A stretch of DNA of 64,000 bases from Nocardioides sp. (GTDB lineage: Bacteria; Actinomycetota; Actinomycetes; Propionibacteriales; Nocardioidaceae), in NCBI GenBank assembly GCA_020636915.1, contig JACJWV010000002.1, forward strand, positions 248,001 through 312,000. Reading direction: 5' to 3'. Positions 18,856 to 27,468 of the stretch are shown piece after piece. Position 1 is the first letter of the stretch. Each line of letters opens with the position of its first letter. The notes beneath the pieces are model-generated. The model saw only the letters and a program-made list of their open reading frames with translations. It made no database searches and was not told the origin of the DNA. A program made the position numbers and the translations under genes.

Positions 18856-21231
18856 TCAGCTGCGCCCGACCCGGACGGTCATGACGCCCGACTTCGCGAC
18901 CTTGACCACGCGGATCGTGGTGCCGGTCTTCGGCACGTCCACCGAGTACCACTCGGGCTCGTAGAAGCCCGGGTGGTCACCGGAGCCGTGCTCGTCGCCG
19001 GGGAACCACCAGTCGAGGGTGTCGTCGAACACCGGCTGGGCCGGCCGCCCCTCGAGCTCGACGCGCTTGCCCTGGTAGTGGAGCTTCTGCGTCGGGGTCG
19101 CCTTCCGCGAGAACGCCGAGTCGGCCGTGAGGACCTTGGTCCGCAGGATCGAGCCGTCGTAGGCGTGCTGGAACTCCGGGTGCGCGTCGACCACCAGGAT
19201 CTCGCCCTCGCCCGGGTGGTCGCCCACGTTGTTGTCCGTGTGCGAGGTGTCCCAGTAGCTGATCACGGCGCCGGGGGCGTACCTGAAGTGGTCGACCCAG
19301 TCCGGCCGCTTCGGGTGGCCCGCGAAGTTGTAGACGTAGGCCAGCGTCTTGTCCCGCCCGACGTACTGGCGGTTGTCGACGAAGTAGGCGTTGAGGAACT
19401 GCTTCGTCTCCTCGGCGTGGACGGCCTCGAAGCCGTCGAGGTCCCACCCCTGGTCGTCGGTCTCCGCGTCCCCGATGGACTCCCCGTCGAGGGTGATGTT
19501 GTCGACCTGGAAGCCGGGGTACGTCGCCGCGCCGTCGGTCAGGTAGTGGAACCGGATCGCGTCCGTGCCGTCGGGGATCGTCGCGGTCAGGTCCACCCAC
19601 TGCCCGTCGGTCGTGCCCGAGATACCGGTGCCGCTGCCGTTGAAGGTGCCCTGGTCCTCGCCCGGGTAGCTCTGGCTGTTCGGGACCTCGGTCCAGGTCT
19701 CGCCGCCGTCGCTGGAGGCCTCGAGGAACGCGTAGTCCCAGGCCTCCTCGATGTCGTAGCGGACCTTCGCGGTGAGCTCACCACCGCCGTCGACCTCGCG
19801 GGTCATCGCGTGGTCGAGGTTGTCGCCCTTGCCGGAGTAGTAGAACTTCTCTCCGCACGTGGCGCACGGGGCGCCGTACTGGAAGGTGACGTCCTTGTCC
19901 GGGAGCAGCACGACCAGGCCGTTGGACTGCGAGCCGGAGGTGGACTGGCCGGGACGCAGGTGGTAGGTGCCGGGACGGCCGGCGCGCGCGACGTCGTAGT
20001 CGAGCCAGCCCAGCTGGAACTTGTCCCAGGCGCCGAACGGCTGCGGCTGCTCGCCGATGCCCCCGTCGCGCGGCAGGCTGCCGCGGGACTGCGCCATCAG
20101 CGACCAGTGCTCGACGGTGTTGCTCGCACCGCCGGTGTTGCCGGAGGTGTCGTACTCGTCCGGCAGCCCGAGGTCGTGGGCGTACTCGTGCGCGAAGACG
20201 CTGAGGCCGCCGTTCTCGGGCTGCATCGTGTAGTCGCTGACCCAGACGCCGGTCGGGTTGTCCGGGATCTGCACGTTGGCGCCGCTCCCGTCGGACACGC
20301 CGCCCTCACCGACCTCGACGCCGCCGATCGCGGGCCCGGGGCCGGTGCCGTTGGAGTGGATGCCCACGTTGCCGCGGTGGCTCCAGATGGCGTCCTTGCC
20401 GTAGATCGGGTCGCCGTCGGCCTGGTCGCCCCCGGCGTGCACGATCTGGAAGTGGTCGATGTAGCCGTCCGGCTCCGAGAAGTCACCGTCGCCGTCGTAG
20501 TCGTAGCGGTCCTGCTTGTCGAACGTCTTCAGGTAGGCCTGGATCCGGGACATCGTCCAGCCCGCGTCGATGCGGCCCTGGGTCCACTCGGCCAGCGCGT
20601 CGCGCACCAGGAACCACACGTTGCTGCAGATGATCGAGCCGCAGGAGTCGCTGCCGTAGCGGCGCTCGTTGAACGGCACCTTCACCCAGGCGGTCACGTC
20701 GCCCGCGATGGAGTAGGTCCCGCTGGACTGCTGCTCGTAGAACTTCTTCATCCGGTCGAAGTAGAGGCCGTCGTAGTGCGACCTGCTGTAGTTCTTCTGC
20801 CAGACCGTCGAGTTGTCGACCTTGCGGTTCGGCTTCGGGATCTCGTTGTGGAGCGGGCCGTCGGTGCGCTGGGCGCCGGCGTTCGGGTCGACCGGGTACG
20901 CCGAGTGCGCGGTGTCGCCGAACTCGGCGAGCACGACGAAGATGCGGTCCTTGCCGGTCTGCGCGACCTTGCCGTACTCGCCGCGCCCGACCTTCTCGAC
21001 CGCACCGCGGCCACCGGTGCGCAGGCGCTTCTCGAGTGCCTGCTGGCGGACCTGGTCGTACTGGGTGCGCCAGCCCGGGGTGATGTCGTCGGACGGGGTG
21101 GCCGACTGCTGCTTGCCCGACGCCGGTGCGCCGGGCGGCTCGGCGCCGGCTGTGGTGGTCGAGAGCGACAGCGCAGTGGCTGTCGCGATCAGTGAAGCGG
21201 TCGCCGCTGCGGCGACCCGTGTCCTGCGCAA
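18856..21231 (-). CDS. Secreted immune-inhibitor-A-type (M6) metalloprotease
   Basis: About 791-aa extracellular zinc peptidase. The TTG at 21229-21231 is the best start: AGGGAGG lies 8 bases upstream and it opens a signal peptide (basic RRTRVAAAATASLIA, cleavage near AGA). The M6 catalytic site is HEYAHDLGLPDEYD, about residue 360, giving two His ligands and the general base. The preceding FVVLAEFGDTAH block and the MAM-like C-terminal region with WDYAFLEASSDGG are usual for the family. Several Gly/Asp-rich calcium-type stretches (DYDGDGDFSEPDG) are present. Likely a nutritional or antagonistic protease. Confidence 0.93.
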   Translation of the reverse strand: MRRTRVAAAATASLIATATALSLSTTTAGAEPPGAPASGKQQSATPSDDITPGWRTQYDQVRQQALEKRLRTGGRGAVEKVGRGEYGKVAQTGKDRIFVVLAEFGDTAHSAYPVDPNAGAQRTDGPLHNEIPKPNRKVDNSTVWQKNYSRSHYDGLYFDRMKKFYEQQSSGTYSIAGDVTAWVKVPFNERRYGSDSCGSIICSNVWFLVRDALAEWTQGRIDAGWTMSRIQAYLKTFDKQDRYDYDGDGDFSEPDGYIDHFQIVHAGGDQADGDPIYGKDAIWSHRGNVGIHSNGTGPGPAIGGVEVGEGGVSDGSGANVQIPDNPTGVWVSDYTMQPENGGLSVFAHEYAHDLGLPDEYDTSGNTGGASNTVEHWSLMAQSRGSLPRDGGIGEQPQPFGAWDKFQLGWLDYDVARAGRPGTYHLRPGQSTSGSQSNGLVVLLPDKDVTFQYGAPCATCGEKFYYSGKGDNLDHAMTREVDGGGELTAKVRYDIEEAWDYAFLEASSDGGETWTEVPNSQSYPGEDQGTFNGSGTGISGTTDGQWVDLTATIPDGTDAIRFHYLTDGAATYPGFQVDNITLDGESIGDAETDDQGWDLDGFEAVHAEETKQFLNAYFVDNRQYVGRDKTLAYVYNFAGHPKRPDWVDHFRYAPGAVISYWDTSHTDNNVGDHPGEGEILVVDAHPEFQHAYDGSILRTKVLTADSAFSRKATPTQKLHYQGKRVELEGRPAQPVFDDTLDWWFPGDEHGSGDHPGFYEPEWYSVDVPKTGTTIRVVKVAKSGVMTVRVGRS

Positions 21232-21338
21232 GAGATGCCTCCCTGGGGTGTCGGGGCGGTGTGCGCCCGAGATTTCCTGGCAGGCCACGGCAACCGGATC
21301 TCAGTGCCGAGTCACTGGTCAGGAGGCCATGAGTTGAC

Positions 21339-21371
21339 CCCGCGCCCGCCAGCGAGCGGAAGGGGCGCGGG
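21339..21371 (-). terminator. Putative terminator of the PP2C-FHA-RDD operon
   Basis: Perfect 9-bp arms CCCGCGCCC (21339-21347) and GGGCGCGGG (21363-21371) with a 15-base loop, about 50 bases past the stop codon at 21420 on the minus strand. The rest of the gap 21232-21419 shows no clear promoter. Confidence 0.5.
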
Positions 21372-21419
21372 TGTTCGTTATCGGACCGTTACCGGAACCT
21401 GTCGTGCGGACGGCGTCCG

Positions 21420-22484
21420 TCAGGCCTCGCGCGCGACCGTCATGATCCGGTCGCCGAACCGGACGTGGTCGCCGTCGAGCAGCGTGGTGGGGCGGCCGGC
21501 CGTCAGGTCCCGGTAGACGCCCTGGCGCAGCAGCACCGAGCCGTTGGTCGAGCCGCGGTCCATGGCGACCAGCACGCCGTCGGCCACGACCTGGAACTGG
21601 GCGTGGGTCTTGGACAGCGACATGTCATCGGACCGGAGCGCGAGCAGGTGGCGCGGGCTCTCGCCCGCCCGCGGCTCGGGTCGGCGCCCGACGAGCGTCA
21701 GCCCCTCCACGACGAACGACTCCCCGGAGTCGAAGCTGACCCGCCAGCGCGCGGCGGGCGCGGTGGGCTCGGGCAGGAGCGGGTAGCCCAAGCGCTGGCG
21801 CGCGGGGTCCGCGGCGGGGGCGGGCGCAGCGACCCGCGCGGTCGCGGGCTCGGCCCGGTGCTGGGGCGTGCGCGGTGCGGCCGTGGGTGCGGCCGGGGCA
21901 GGGTGAGGCGGTGGTGAGGCGCCGGCCGGTGGACCGCTGGGCATCGGCGTGCTCGGTGGCGGCGGGGCGGGGACCAGGCGCAGCGCAGTGAGGTTGACGA
22001 CCCCGCGCGGCTGCTCGGCCACCGGCTCCGGCTCCGCGGGCACCGGTCGGACGTCGACGACCTCGGAACCGACCAGCCGGTCGTGCCACCCGTGCCGGCG
22101 CCCGCCGGGGTCCATGGCCGCCGTCCAGGCCAGGGTGGCGGTGCCGAGGCCGAACGTCGGCACGGTGGCGAGCCCCAGGACGAGCTGCCGCAGCAGCGCG
22201 GGACCGACGCCGATCGGCACCCCGGTCGTCGCCCCGACGGTGCGCAGCCCGAGGGCGGCGTTGCCCGGCGAGGAGCCGGTCAGGCCCAGCACCACCGCGA
22301 GCACGGCGTAGACCAGCAGCACGACGGCGACGGTCACACCGATGCCGGCCGCGACCGAGCCGTCGTCGACGAGCAGGCGCCAGGCGAGGAAGGCGGCGAG
22401 CACATCGACCGACCAGGCGACCAGCCGGTCGACGGCGAAGGCGTAGAACCGCCGATCGAGGTCGGCGGCGGGCGAGGGCGTCAC
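21420..22484 (-). CDS. RDD-domain membrane protein with C-terminal FHA domain
   Basis: 354 aa. Residues 8-145 are an RDD membrane domain (RRFYAFAVDRLVAWSVD, GNAALGLRTVGA, WHDRLVGSEVV) with about three helices. A Pro/Ala-rich linker (about 175-235) leads to an FHA phosphothreonine-binding domain near 250-354, with a GRRPEPRAGESPRH core, SKTHAQF and DRGSTNGSVL. The protein probably brings phosphopeptide recognition to the membrane. It overlaps the upstream FHA gene by 4 bp and closes a three-gene operon. Confidence 0.9.
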   Translation of the reverse strand: MTPSPAADLDRRFYAFAVDRLVAWSVDVLAAFLAWRLLVDDGSVAAGIGVTVAVVLLVYAVLAVVLGLTGSSPGNAALGLRTVGATTGVPIGVGPALLRQLVLGLATVPTFGLGTATLAWTAAMDPGGRRHGWHDRLVGSEVVDVRPVPAEPEPVAEQPRGVVNLTALRLVPAPPPPSTPMPSGPPAGASPPPHPAPAAPTAAPRTPQHRAEPATARVAAPAPAADPARQRLGYPLLPEPTAPAARWRVSFDSGESFVVEGLTLVGRRPEPRAGESPRHLLALRSDDMSLSKTHAQFQVVADGVLVAMDRGSTNGSVLLRQGVYRDLTAGRPTTLLDGDHVRFGDRIMTVAREA

Positions 22485-23473
22485 GGGTGGACGACCTCGA
22501 TCGTCAGGCCGTCGCCGAGGTCCACGACCGCGCCGGGGAGCAGCGCGACGGCGACGCCCGCCCGGAGGTCCTCGGGCGGCAGGCCGGGCTGGAGGAGCAG
22601 GGTGCCGTTCGTCGACCCCAGGTCCGTGACCACCGCCGACCCGTGGTCGGCGCCGGAGCCGGGCCGGATCTCGAGGTGGGTCGAGGAGATCTCCTGCTGG
22701 GGGCTGGGCACCCGCACCAGCCGGGCCTCACCGGTCGCCTCCCGGGCCTCGGGCGCACGGCCGACCAGGACCACCCGGTCGACGTCGACCGCCTCGCCGC
22801 TCGAGAACAGCAGGCGGGCGACGGTGCGGGTCACCGGCGGCGCCGGGGGCTGGCCGGGGATGCCCGGCACCGGGTCCGCCAGGCGCGGGTCGCCGGTCCG
22901 GGTCAGGCCGTCGTGGTCGGTCGGCGCGGCCATCGCCTCGGTCGCCGGCGGCTCCATGAGCTCGGGGGCGGCCGGCACCGGCGCAGAAGGCTCCGGCGCG
23001 ACGGGCTCGGGCGGCGCGACAGGTTCCGGCGCCGATCCCCCGCGGTCCGCCGCCTCGCCCCAGGTGGCGCTCGCGATCCGCACGAGTCCGGCGGCGACGC
23101 GGAGCTGCTCGGTCTCGACCTCCTCGGCGACCTGCACCTGCAGGTGCTGGACGCCGTGCAGGGTGCGCTCGACCCAGGTGGTCGCGGCCTCGCCGTCGAC
23201 GCGCACGACCTCGTCCGCGGTCGTGAAGTGGGCGTGGGCCTCGCCGCGGAGCACGACCCGGGTCTCGTCGCCGTCGCGGCAGACCAGGACGAACCCGGGC
23301 AGGTCGCGCAGGCCCGAGGAGATGAGCGCGTCGAGGGTCTCGTCGAACCCGGCGCCGTCGTCGACCAGCGCCCAGATCGCCGCGACCCGCGCCTTCTCCG
23401 AGGGCGGCAGCGCGACCAGCGAGTGCTCGCCGAGGACGGCGAACCAGGCTCCGGACCGGCAGGACCACGTCAC
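22481..23473 (-). CDS. FHA-domain protein
   Basis: 330-aa soluble protein. The N-terminal region (1-140) resembles uncharacterised partners of FHA proteins; a Pro/Ala-rich linker follows, and residues about 235-328 form an FHA domain with GRAPEAREATGEARLV, SSTHLEI and LGSTNGTLLLQPG. It binds phosphothreonine peptides by family knowledge. It overlaps both neighbours by 4 bp (start with PP2C, end with RDD/FHA), so the three are translationally coupled. A partner Ser/Thr kinase is not in the window. Confidence 0.88.
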   Translation of the reverse strand: MTWSCRSGAWFAVLGEHSLVALPPSEKARVAAIWALVDDGAGFDETLDALISSGLRDLPGFVLVCRDGDETRVVLRGEAHAHFTTADEVVRVDGEAATTWVERTLHGVQHLQVQVAEEVETEQLRVAAGLVRIASATWGEAADRGGSAPEPVAPPEPVAPEPSAPVPAAPELMEPPATEAMAAPTDHDGLTRTGDPRLADPVPGIPGQPPAPPVTRTVARLLFSSGEAVDVDRVVLVGRAPEAREATGEARLVRVPSPQQEISSTHLEIRPGSGADHGSAVVTDLGSTNGTLLLQPGLPPEDLRAGVAVALLPGAVVDLGDGLTIEVVHP

Positions 23474-24294
23474 GACCGACCTCCCAGCTTCGCCTCGAGG
23501 CTCGCCCGCTGACGCTCGGCGTCGTACTGCTCGACGTCCCGGACGCCGACGACGTCGACGACCACGGCGGTGGCGTTGTCCTCGCCGCCGGCCACGACGG
23601 CGGCGGCGACGAGCCGGTCCGCGGCGTCCCGCGGGTCGGCGGCCTCGGCCAGGACGGTGGCGATCGTGGGGTCGTCGAGCATGCCGCTGACCCCGTCGCT
23701 GCAGAGCAGCACCCGCTCGGCCTCGGCGAGCGGGAGGACGAAGTAGTCGGCGTCCACGCCGACGGCGTCACCCAGGGCCCGGGTGATGACGTTGCGCTCG
23801 GGGTGCGTGGCCGCCTCCTCGGGAGCGATCCGGCCGGCGGCGACGAGCTCCTGCACCAGGCTGTGGTCGGTGCTGACCTGGTCCAGGACGCCGTCGGTGA
23901 AGCGGTAGATGCGGGAGTCGCCGAGGTTCGCGAGCAGCCAGGCGGGCTCGCCGTCGGCCTCGACGAGCAGCGCGGCGACCACGGTGGTGCCGGCGCTGCG
24001 GCGGCGCTCGACACCCTGACGGGCCTGCTCCTCGGCGTACGCGCGGATGCGCCGCTGGCAGGCGGCGAGCGTGCCGCGGACGGCGTCGACGGCCTGCGCC
24101 GGGTCGTAGCCCTGCTCGGCCAGCCGGCCGAACTCCTCGGCGACGATCGCGCTGGCGACGTCGCCGCCCTCGTGCCCGCCCATCCCGTCGGCGACGGCGA
24201 AGACGGGCGGCACCGCGAGGAAGGAGTCCTCGTTGACCTCGCGCACCCGGCCGACGTCGGTCGCGGCGCCGTGGAGCAGCTCGACCTGCCTCAT
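23470..24294 (-). CDS. PP2C-family Ser/Thr protein phosphatase
   Basis: 274-aa metal-dependent phosphatase of the PstP/Stp type. Motifs in order: VREVNEDSF, ADGMGGHEGGDVAS, LGDSRIYRF, SDGVSGML, GGEDNATAVVV, supplying the metal-binding aspartates. It lacks a transmembrane segment, so it is cytosolic, unlike PstP. The ATG at 24294 (MRQVELLHGAATDVG) fits the family; upstream in-frame sequence is not conserved-looking. It heads the PP2C-FHA-RDD/FHA operon and diverges from the helicase-associated gene across 42 bp. Confidence 0.95.
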   Translation of the reverse strand: MRQVELLHGAATDVGRVREVNEDSFLAVPPVFAVADGMGGHEGGDVASAIVAEEFGRLAEQGYDPAQAVDAVRGTLAACQRRIRAYAEEQARQGVERRRSAGTTVVAALLVEADGEPAWLLANLGDSRIYRFTDGVLDQVSTDHSLVQELVAAGRIAPEEAATHPERNVITRALGDAVGVDADYFVLPLAEAERVLLCSDGVSGMLDDPTIATVLAEAADPRDAADRLVAAAVVAGGEDNATAVVVDVVGVRDVEQYDAERQRASLEAKLGGRS

Positions 24295-24323
24295 CGCCGA
24301 CACCCCGGGTCGGGAGCAACGAG

Positions 24324-24329
24324 TAGCGT
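24324..24329 (+). promoter_or_regulatory. -10 element (leaderless) of the helicase-associated gene
   Basis: TAGCGT, 7 bases before the ATG at 24337. Confidence 0.6.
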
Positions 24330-24336
24330 TGAGGGG

Positions 24337-26616
24337 ATGTCCACGGGGTACCGCTCGCTCGCCGACCAGCTGCGCAGCTGGCCGGACGACCGACTCACCC
24401 GTCTCCTCCTCGACCGTCCCGATCTCGCCACCCCGGCCCCTCACGACTCAGGCCAGCTGGCGTCACGTGCCGCCACCCGGTCCTCCTTGCTGCGCGCGCT
24501 CGACCAGCTGACGCACGCCGAGCTCAGTGTCCTAGATGCCCTCGTCGTCGCGGGCCAAACCACCGAGGACCGCCTCACCGGGCTGGTCCACGCGGACCCC
24601 TCGACGGTGGCCGCGGCGGTGGAGCGGCTGCTCGACCTGGCGCTGGCGTGGGAGACACCCCAGGGCGTGCGGGCCCTCAGCGGCGTCGCGGACCTGCTGT
24701 CGGCCAGCGGGCTCCGGCCCTTCTCCTCCGACGCCGCGCCGCCCGAGGAGGTCCGCCGCCGGATCGAGGAGCTCTCCCCGGAGGCCCGGGCGCTCCTCCA
24801 GCACGTCCTGGATTCCGGCGGTGAGGCGACGACCGGGACGTCGCGGCACACCGTGCTGCCGGAGGACGCCGAGACGCCGGCGGAGGAGCTGCTGGCCCGT
24901 CGACTGCTCGTGCCCCGCGGCGGCGGGGTCGTGGTCCTGCCGGGCGAGGTGGGCGTCGCGCTGCGGGGCGGCCGGACGACCGTGGATCCCGTCGACGTCG
25001 TCCCCGACCTCGCGACCGCGTCACGCGACGGCGCGCTGGTCGACCGGGCCGGTGCGGGCACGGCGTTCGAGGCGGTGCGCCGGGTCGAGCTGCTCCTGGA
25101 TCACTGGGGGCTCGAGCCGCCGTCGGCGCTGCGCAGTGGCGGCCTGGGCGTGCGCGACCTGCGGGCCACGGCGACCGACCTGCAGGTCGACCAGGCGGGC
25201 GCGGCGCTGCTGATCGAGACGGCGTACGCCGCCGGGCTGCTCGCGACCGCCGCCGACCGCGACGGCAACCCGGTGTGGATCCCGACCGACCTGTTCGACC
25301 AGTGGACCGCGCGGCCCGATGCGGAGCGCTGGACGGCCCTGGTCGCGGCCTGGCTCGAGACGCCGCGGATGCCGAGCGTGGTCGGGCAGCGCGACCCGGC
25401 CGGGAAGGTCTGGAACGCACTGGCGCCCGAGCTCGCCGGGGTCCACCAGGTCGAGAGCCGCCGGATGGCGCTCGACGTGCTGGCCGGCCTGCCGCCGGGC
25501 GAGGTGCTCGCCGCGGGGACCGGCGTCCCCTCGCTGGTGCGGCGCGTGGCCTGGCTGCGCCCCCGGCGGCCGCGGACCCGTGCCGACCAGGTCGCGTGGG
25601 CCGTCGACGAGGCGGCCGTGCTGGGCCTGGTGGCGCTGGGCGGCCTGACGTCGTACGGCCGCGCGCTGCTGGACGACGACCGGGCCGCGGCGGAGCGGAC
25701 CCTGGGGGCGCTGCTGCCCGAGCCGGTCGACCACGTGCTGCTCCAGGCCGACCTCACCGCCGTCGCGCCCGGGCCGCTGGAGTCCCACCTCGCCCGCCGG
25801 CTCCAGGTCGTGGCCGACGTCGAGTCCCGGGGCGGGGCCACCGTCTACAGGTTCACCCCCGGGTCCGTGCGCCGCGCGCTCGACCTCGGCTGGTCGGCCG
25901 CCGAGGTGCACGAGCTGCTCGGCTCGGCGTCGCGCACACCGGTTCCCCAGCCGCTGGCCTACCTCGTCGACGACGCCGCCCGGACCTACGGCACCGTCCG
26001 GGTCGGGGCGGCCGAGGCGTTCCTGCGCTCCGACGACGAGACCGCGCTCACCGAGCTGCTCCACCACCCCCGCGCCGGCGGGCTGGGTCTGCGCCGGATC
26101 GCGCCGACCGTGCTGGTCTCCTCCACCCCGGTCGACCTGCTGCTCCCCCGCCTGCGCGAGCTCGGCGCGGCGCCGGTCATGGAGGCCGCGGACGGGACCG
26201 TGCACGTCGCGCGGCCCGACCTCCTGCGGGCCCGGACGCCGCGGGAGCACCGCGGTCGCGCGGTCCGCTCGGCCCACGACGCCGCCCACACCGCCCACGC
26301 CGTCACCGCCGTCCGGGCCGGCGACCGGGCCGAGGCCTCCCGCCCGGCGACCCCGGCCGCGACGCTCTCCCCGAGCGGGTCGATGGCCGCGCTGCGCGAG
26401 GCGGCCGAGGCGGGCGCGACCGTGCTCATCGGCTACGTCGACAACCAGGGCACGACGACCGAGCGGCTCGTCGACCCGGTGCGCGTCGAGGGCGGCTCGC
26501 TCACCGCGCACGACCACCGCAGCGACGACCTCCGCACCTTCGCCGTCCACCGCATCACCACGGTGCGCCCGGTCGACGGTGCGGTCGACGGATCGGTCGG
26601 CTCGCCTCCTGGATAG
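24337..26616 (+). CDS. Helicase-associated protein (XPB/Ssl2-associated, Helicase_C_3 type)
   Basis: 759-aa protein with no Walker motifs. It starts MSTGYRSLADQLRSWPDDRL and contains repeated winged-helix-like segments (TRSSLLRALDQLTHAELSVLDALV; TRADQVAWAVDEAAVLGLVALGG), divided here for brevity. The C-terminal third (DHVLLQADLTAVAPGPLE; VIEASR-like YRFTPGSVRRALDLGWSAAE) matches the helicase-C-associated family found beside XPB helicases in actinobacteria such as Rv0862c next to Rv0861c. It probably forms a DNA-repair or remodelling unit with the XPB helicase 3 kb downstream; this is inference from conserved linkage. Confidence 0.85.
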   Translation: MSTGYRSLADQLRSWPDDRLTRLLLDRPDLATPAPHDSGQLASRAATRSSLLRALDQLTHAELSVLDALVVAGQTTEDRLTGLVHADPSTVAAAVERLLDLALAWETPQGVRALSGVADLLSASGLRPFSSDAAPPEEVRRRIEELSPEARALLQHVLDSGGEATTGTSRHTVLPEDAETPAEELLARRLLVPRGGGVVVLPGEVGVALRGGRTTVDPVDVVPDLATASRDGALVDRAGAGTAFEAVRRVELLLDHWGLEPPSALRSGGLGVRDLRATATDLQVDQAGAALLIETAYAAGLLATAADRDGNPVWIPTDLFDQWTARPDAERWTALVAAWLETPRMPSVVGQRDPAGKVWNALAPELAGVHQVESRRMALDVLAGLPPGEVLAAGTGVPSLVRRVAWLRPRRPRTRADQVAWAVDEAAVLGLVALGGLTSYGRALLDDDRAAAERTLGALLPEPVDHVLLQADLTAVAPGPLESHLARRLQVVADVESRGGATVYRFTPGSVRRALDLGWSAAEVHELLGSASRTPVPQPLAYLVDDAARTYGTVRVGAAEAFLRSDDETALTELLHHPRAGGLGLRRIAPTVLVSSTPVDLLLPRLRELGAAPVMEAADGTVHVARPDLLRARTPREHRGRAVRSAHDAAHTAHAVTAVRAGDRAEASRPATPAATLSPSGSMAALREAAEAGATVLIGYVDNQGTTTERLVDPVRVEGGSLTAHDHRSDDLRTFAVHRITTVRPVDGAVDGSVGSPPG

Positions 26617-26643
26617 TCGGGGGCGGCGTCACCGGATCCTGAG

Positions 26644-26649
26644 TACGGT
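26644..26649 (+). promoter_or_regulatory. -10 element (leaderless) of the CGNR gene
   Basis: TACGGT, 6 bases before the GTG at 26656. Confidence 0.55.
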
Positions 26650-26655
26650 TGAAAC

Positions 26656-27180
26656 GTGGACTTCCTGGAGTACGCCGAGGCCTCGGCCGCCCTCCTCAAC
26701 GCCGACCTGTCGGGCGTCGAGGGGCTGGCGGCGTACCTCGACGACCGGGAGTGGCTGCGGTCGCGGGCGACCGACCGCGACTGCATGCTGCTGCGGAAGT
26801 TCCAGCGTGAGCTGCGCCCGGTCTTCGAGGCCGGGGAGGCCGACCGGGTCGCGGACGTGGTGAGCGGGCTCAACGCGCTGATGGCGCGGCACCCGGTCAC
26901 GCCCCGGATCTCCGATCACCAGGACCGCCTGCACCTCCACGTCGCGACCGACAACGCCTCGGTCGCCGAGCTGCTGGTCGGCGAGTCGCTGCTCGGGCTG
27001 GCCACGCTGGTCTGCGACCTCGGTGCCGACCGGCTCGGCGTCTGCTCCGCCCCACCGTGCACCCAGGTCTTCGTCGACACCTCGCCCAACCGCTCGCGCC
27101 GCTACTGCTCCGACCGGTGCTCCTCCCGCGCCAACGTCGCCGCCTACCGGGCGCGGCAGAAGGCGGTCGCCGGCGCCTGA
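26656..27180 (+). CDS. ABATE/CGNR zinc-finger protein
   Basis: 174 aa. The N-terminal two thirds match the ABATE ligand-binding-like domain (DDREWLRSRATDRDCMLLRKF, VSGLNALMARH). The C-terminal zinc ribbon has CSAPPC and then RRYCSDRCSSRANVAAYRARQ, the CGNR-type finger in which the last motif reads CSSRAN instead of the classical CGNR. A transcription factor role is likely by family. It lies between the helicase-associated protein and the XPB helicase, all on the same strand, each with its own leaderless promoter. Confidence 0.85.
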   Translation: MDFLEYAEASAALLNADLSGVEGLAAYLDDREWLRSRATDRDCMLLRKFQRELRPVFEAGEADRVADVVSGLNALMARHPVTPRISDHQDRLHLHVATDNASVAELLVGESLLGLATLVCDLGADRLGVCSAPPCTQVFVDTSPNRSRRYCSDRCSSRANVAAYRARQKAVAGA

Positions 27181-27222
27181 CCTGGCGCGGGCGGGTGTCC
27201 GCGGCGGCGGGGGCGGGCGGGC

Positions 27223-27299
27223 GGATTTTGTCGGGCGGCCGACGAAATCCGACGCGGGACGACAAAGCTTCGTCGTCCCGGCACGTAGTTCGTCGTCCC
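27223..27299. repeat. 76-bp double-hairpin element, copy 1
   Basis: Contains two palindromes: one built on TTTTGTCGG and CCGACGAAA (27224-27250) and one on GGGACGACAAAG and CTTCGTCGTCCC (27256-27279, one mismatch). Repeated 123 bases downstream. It lies in the 288-base gap before the XPB gene, in which I see no gene. Confidence 0.75.
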
Positions 27300-27345
27300 G
27301 CCCCGCCGCTGTCCCTCTCGCCGACGGGTGGCCGGGCGCCAGGCG

Positions 27346-27420
27346 GGATTTCGTCGGGCGGCCGACGAAACCCGACGCGGGACGACGAAACTTCGCCGTC
27401 CCTGCCCGGATCTCGTCGTC
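27346..27420. repeat. 76-bp double-hairpin element, copy 2
   Basis: Direct, diverged copy of 27223-27299, retaining both palindromes (TTTCGTCGG with CCGACGAAA; GGGACGACGAAA with TTCGCCGTCCC). Differences are mostly transitions in the arms. Confidence 0.75.
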
Positions 27421-27455
27421 CGCCCCGCGCCGACCTCGACCCTCCACCCGCGACC

Positions 27456-27461
27456 TAGGAT
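27456..27461 (+). promoter_or_regulatory. -10 element (leaderless) of the XPB gene
   Basis: TAGGAT, 7 bases before the GTG at 27469. Confidence 0.6.
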
Positions 27462-27468
27462 CTCGGGA

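Noticed and set aside
27181..27468. Small proteins in the gap before XPB
   Set aside because: Frames there overlap the double-hairpin repeats and show no codon bias or family match.
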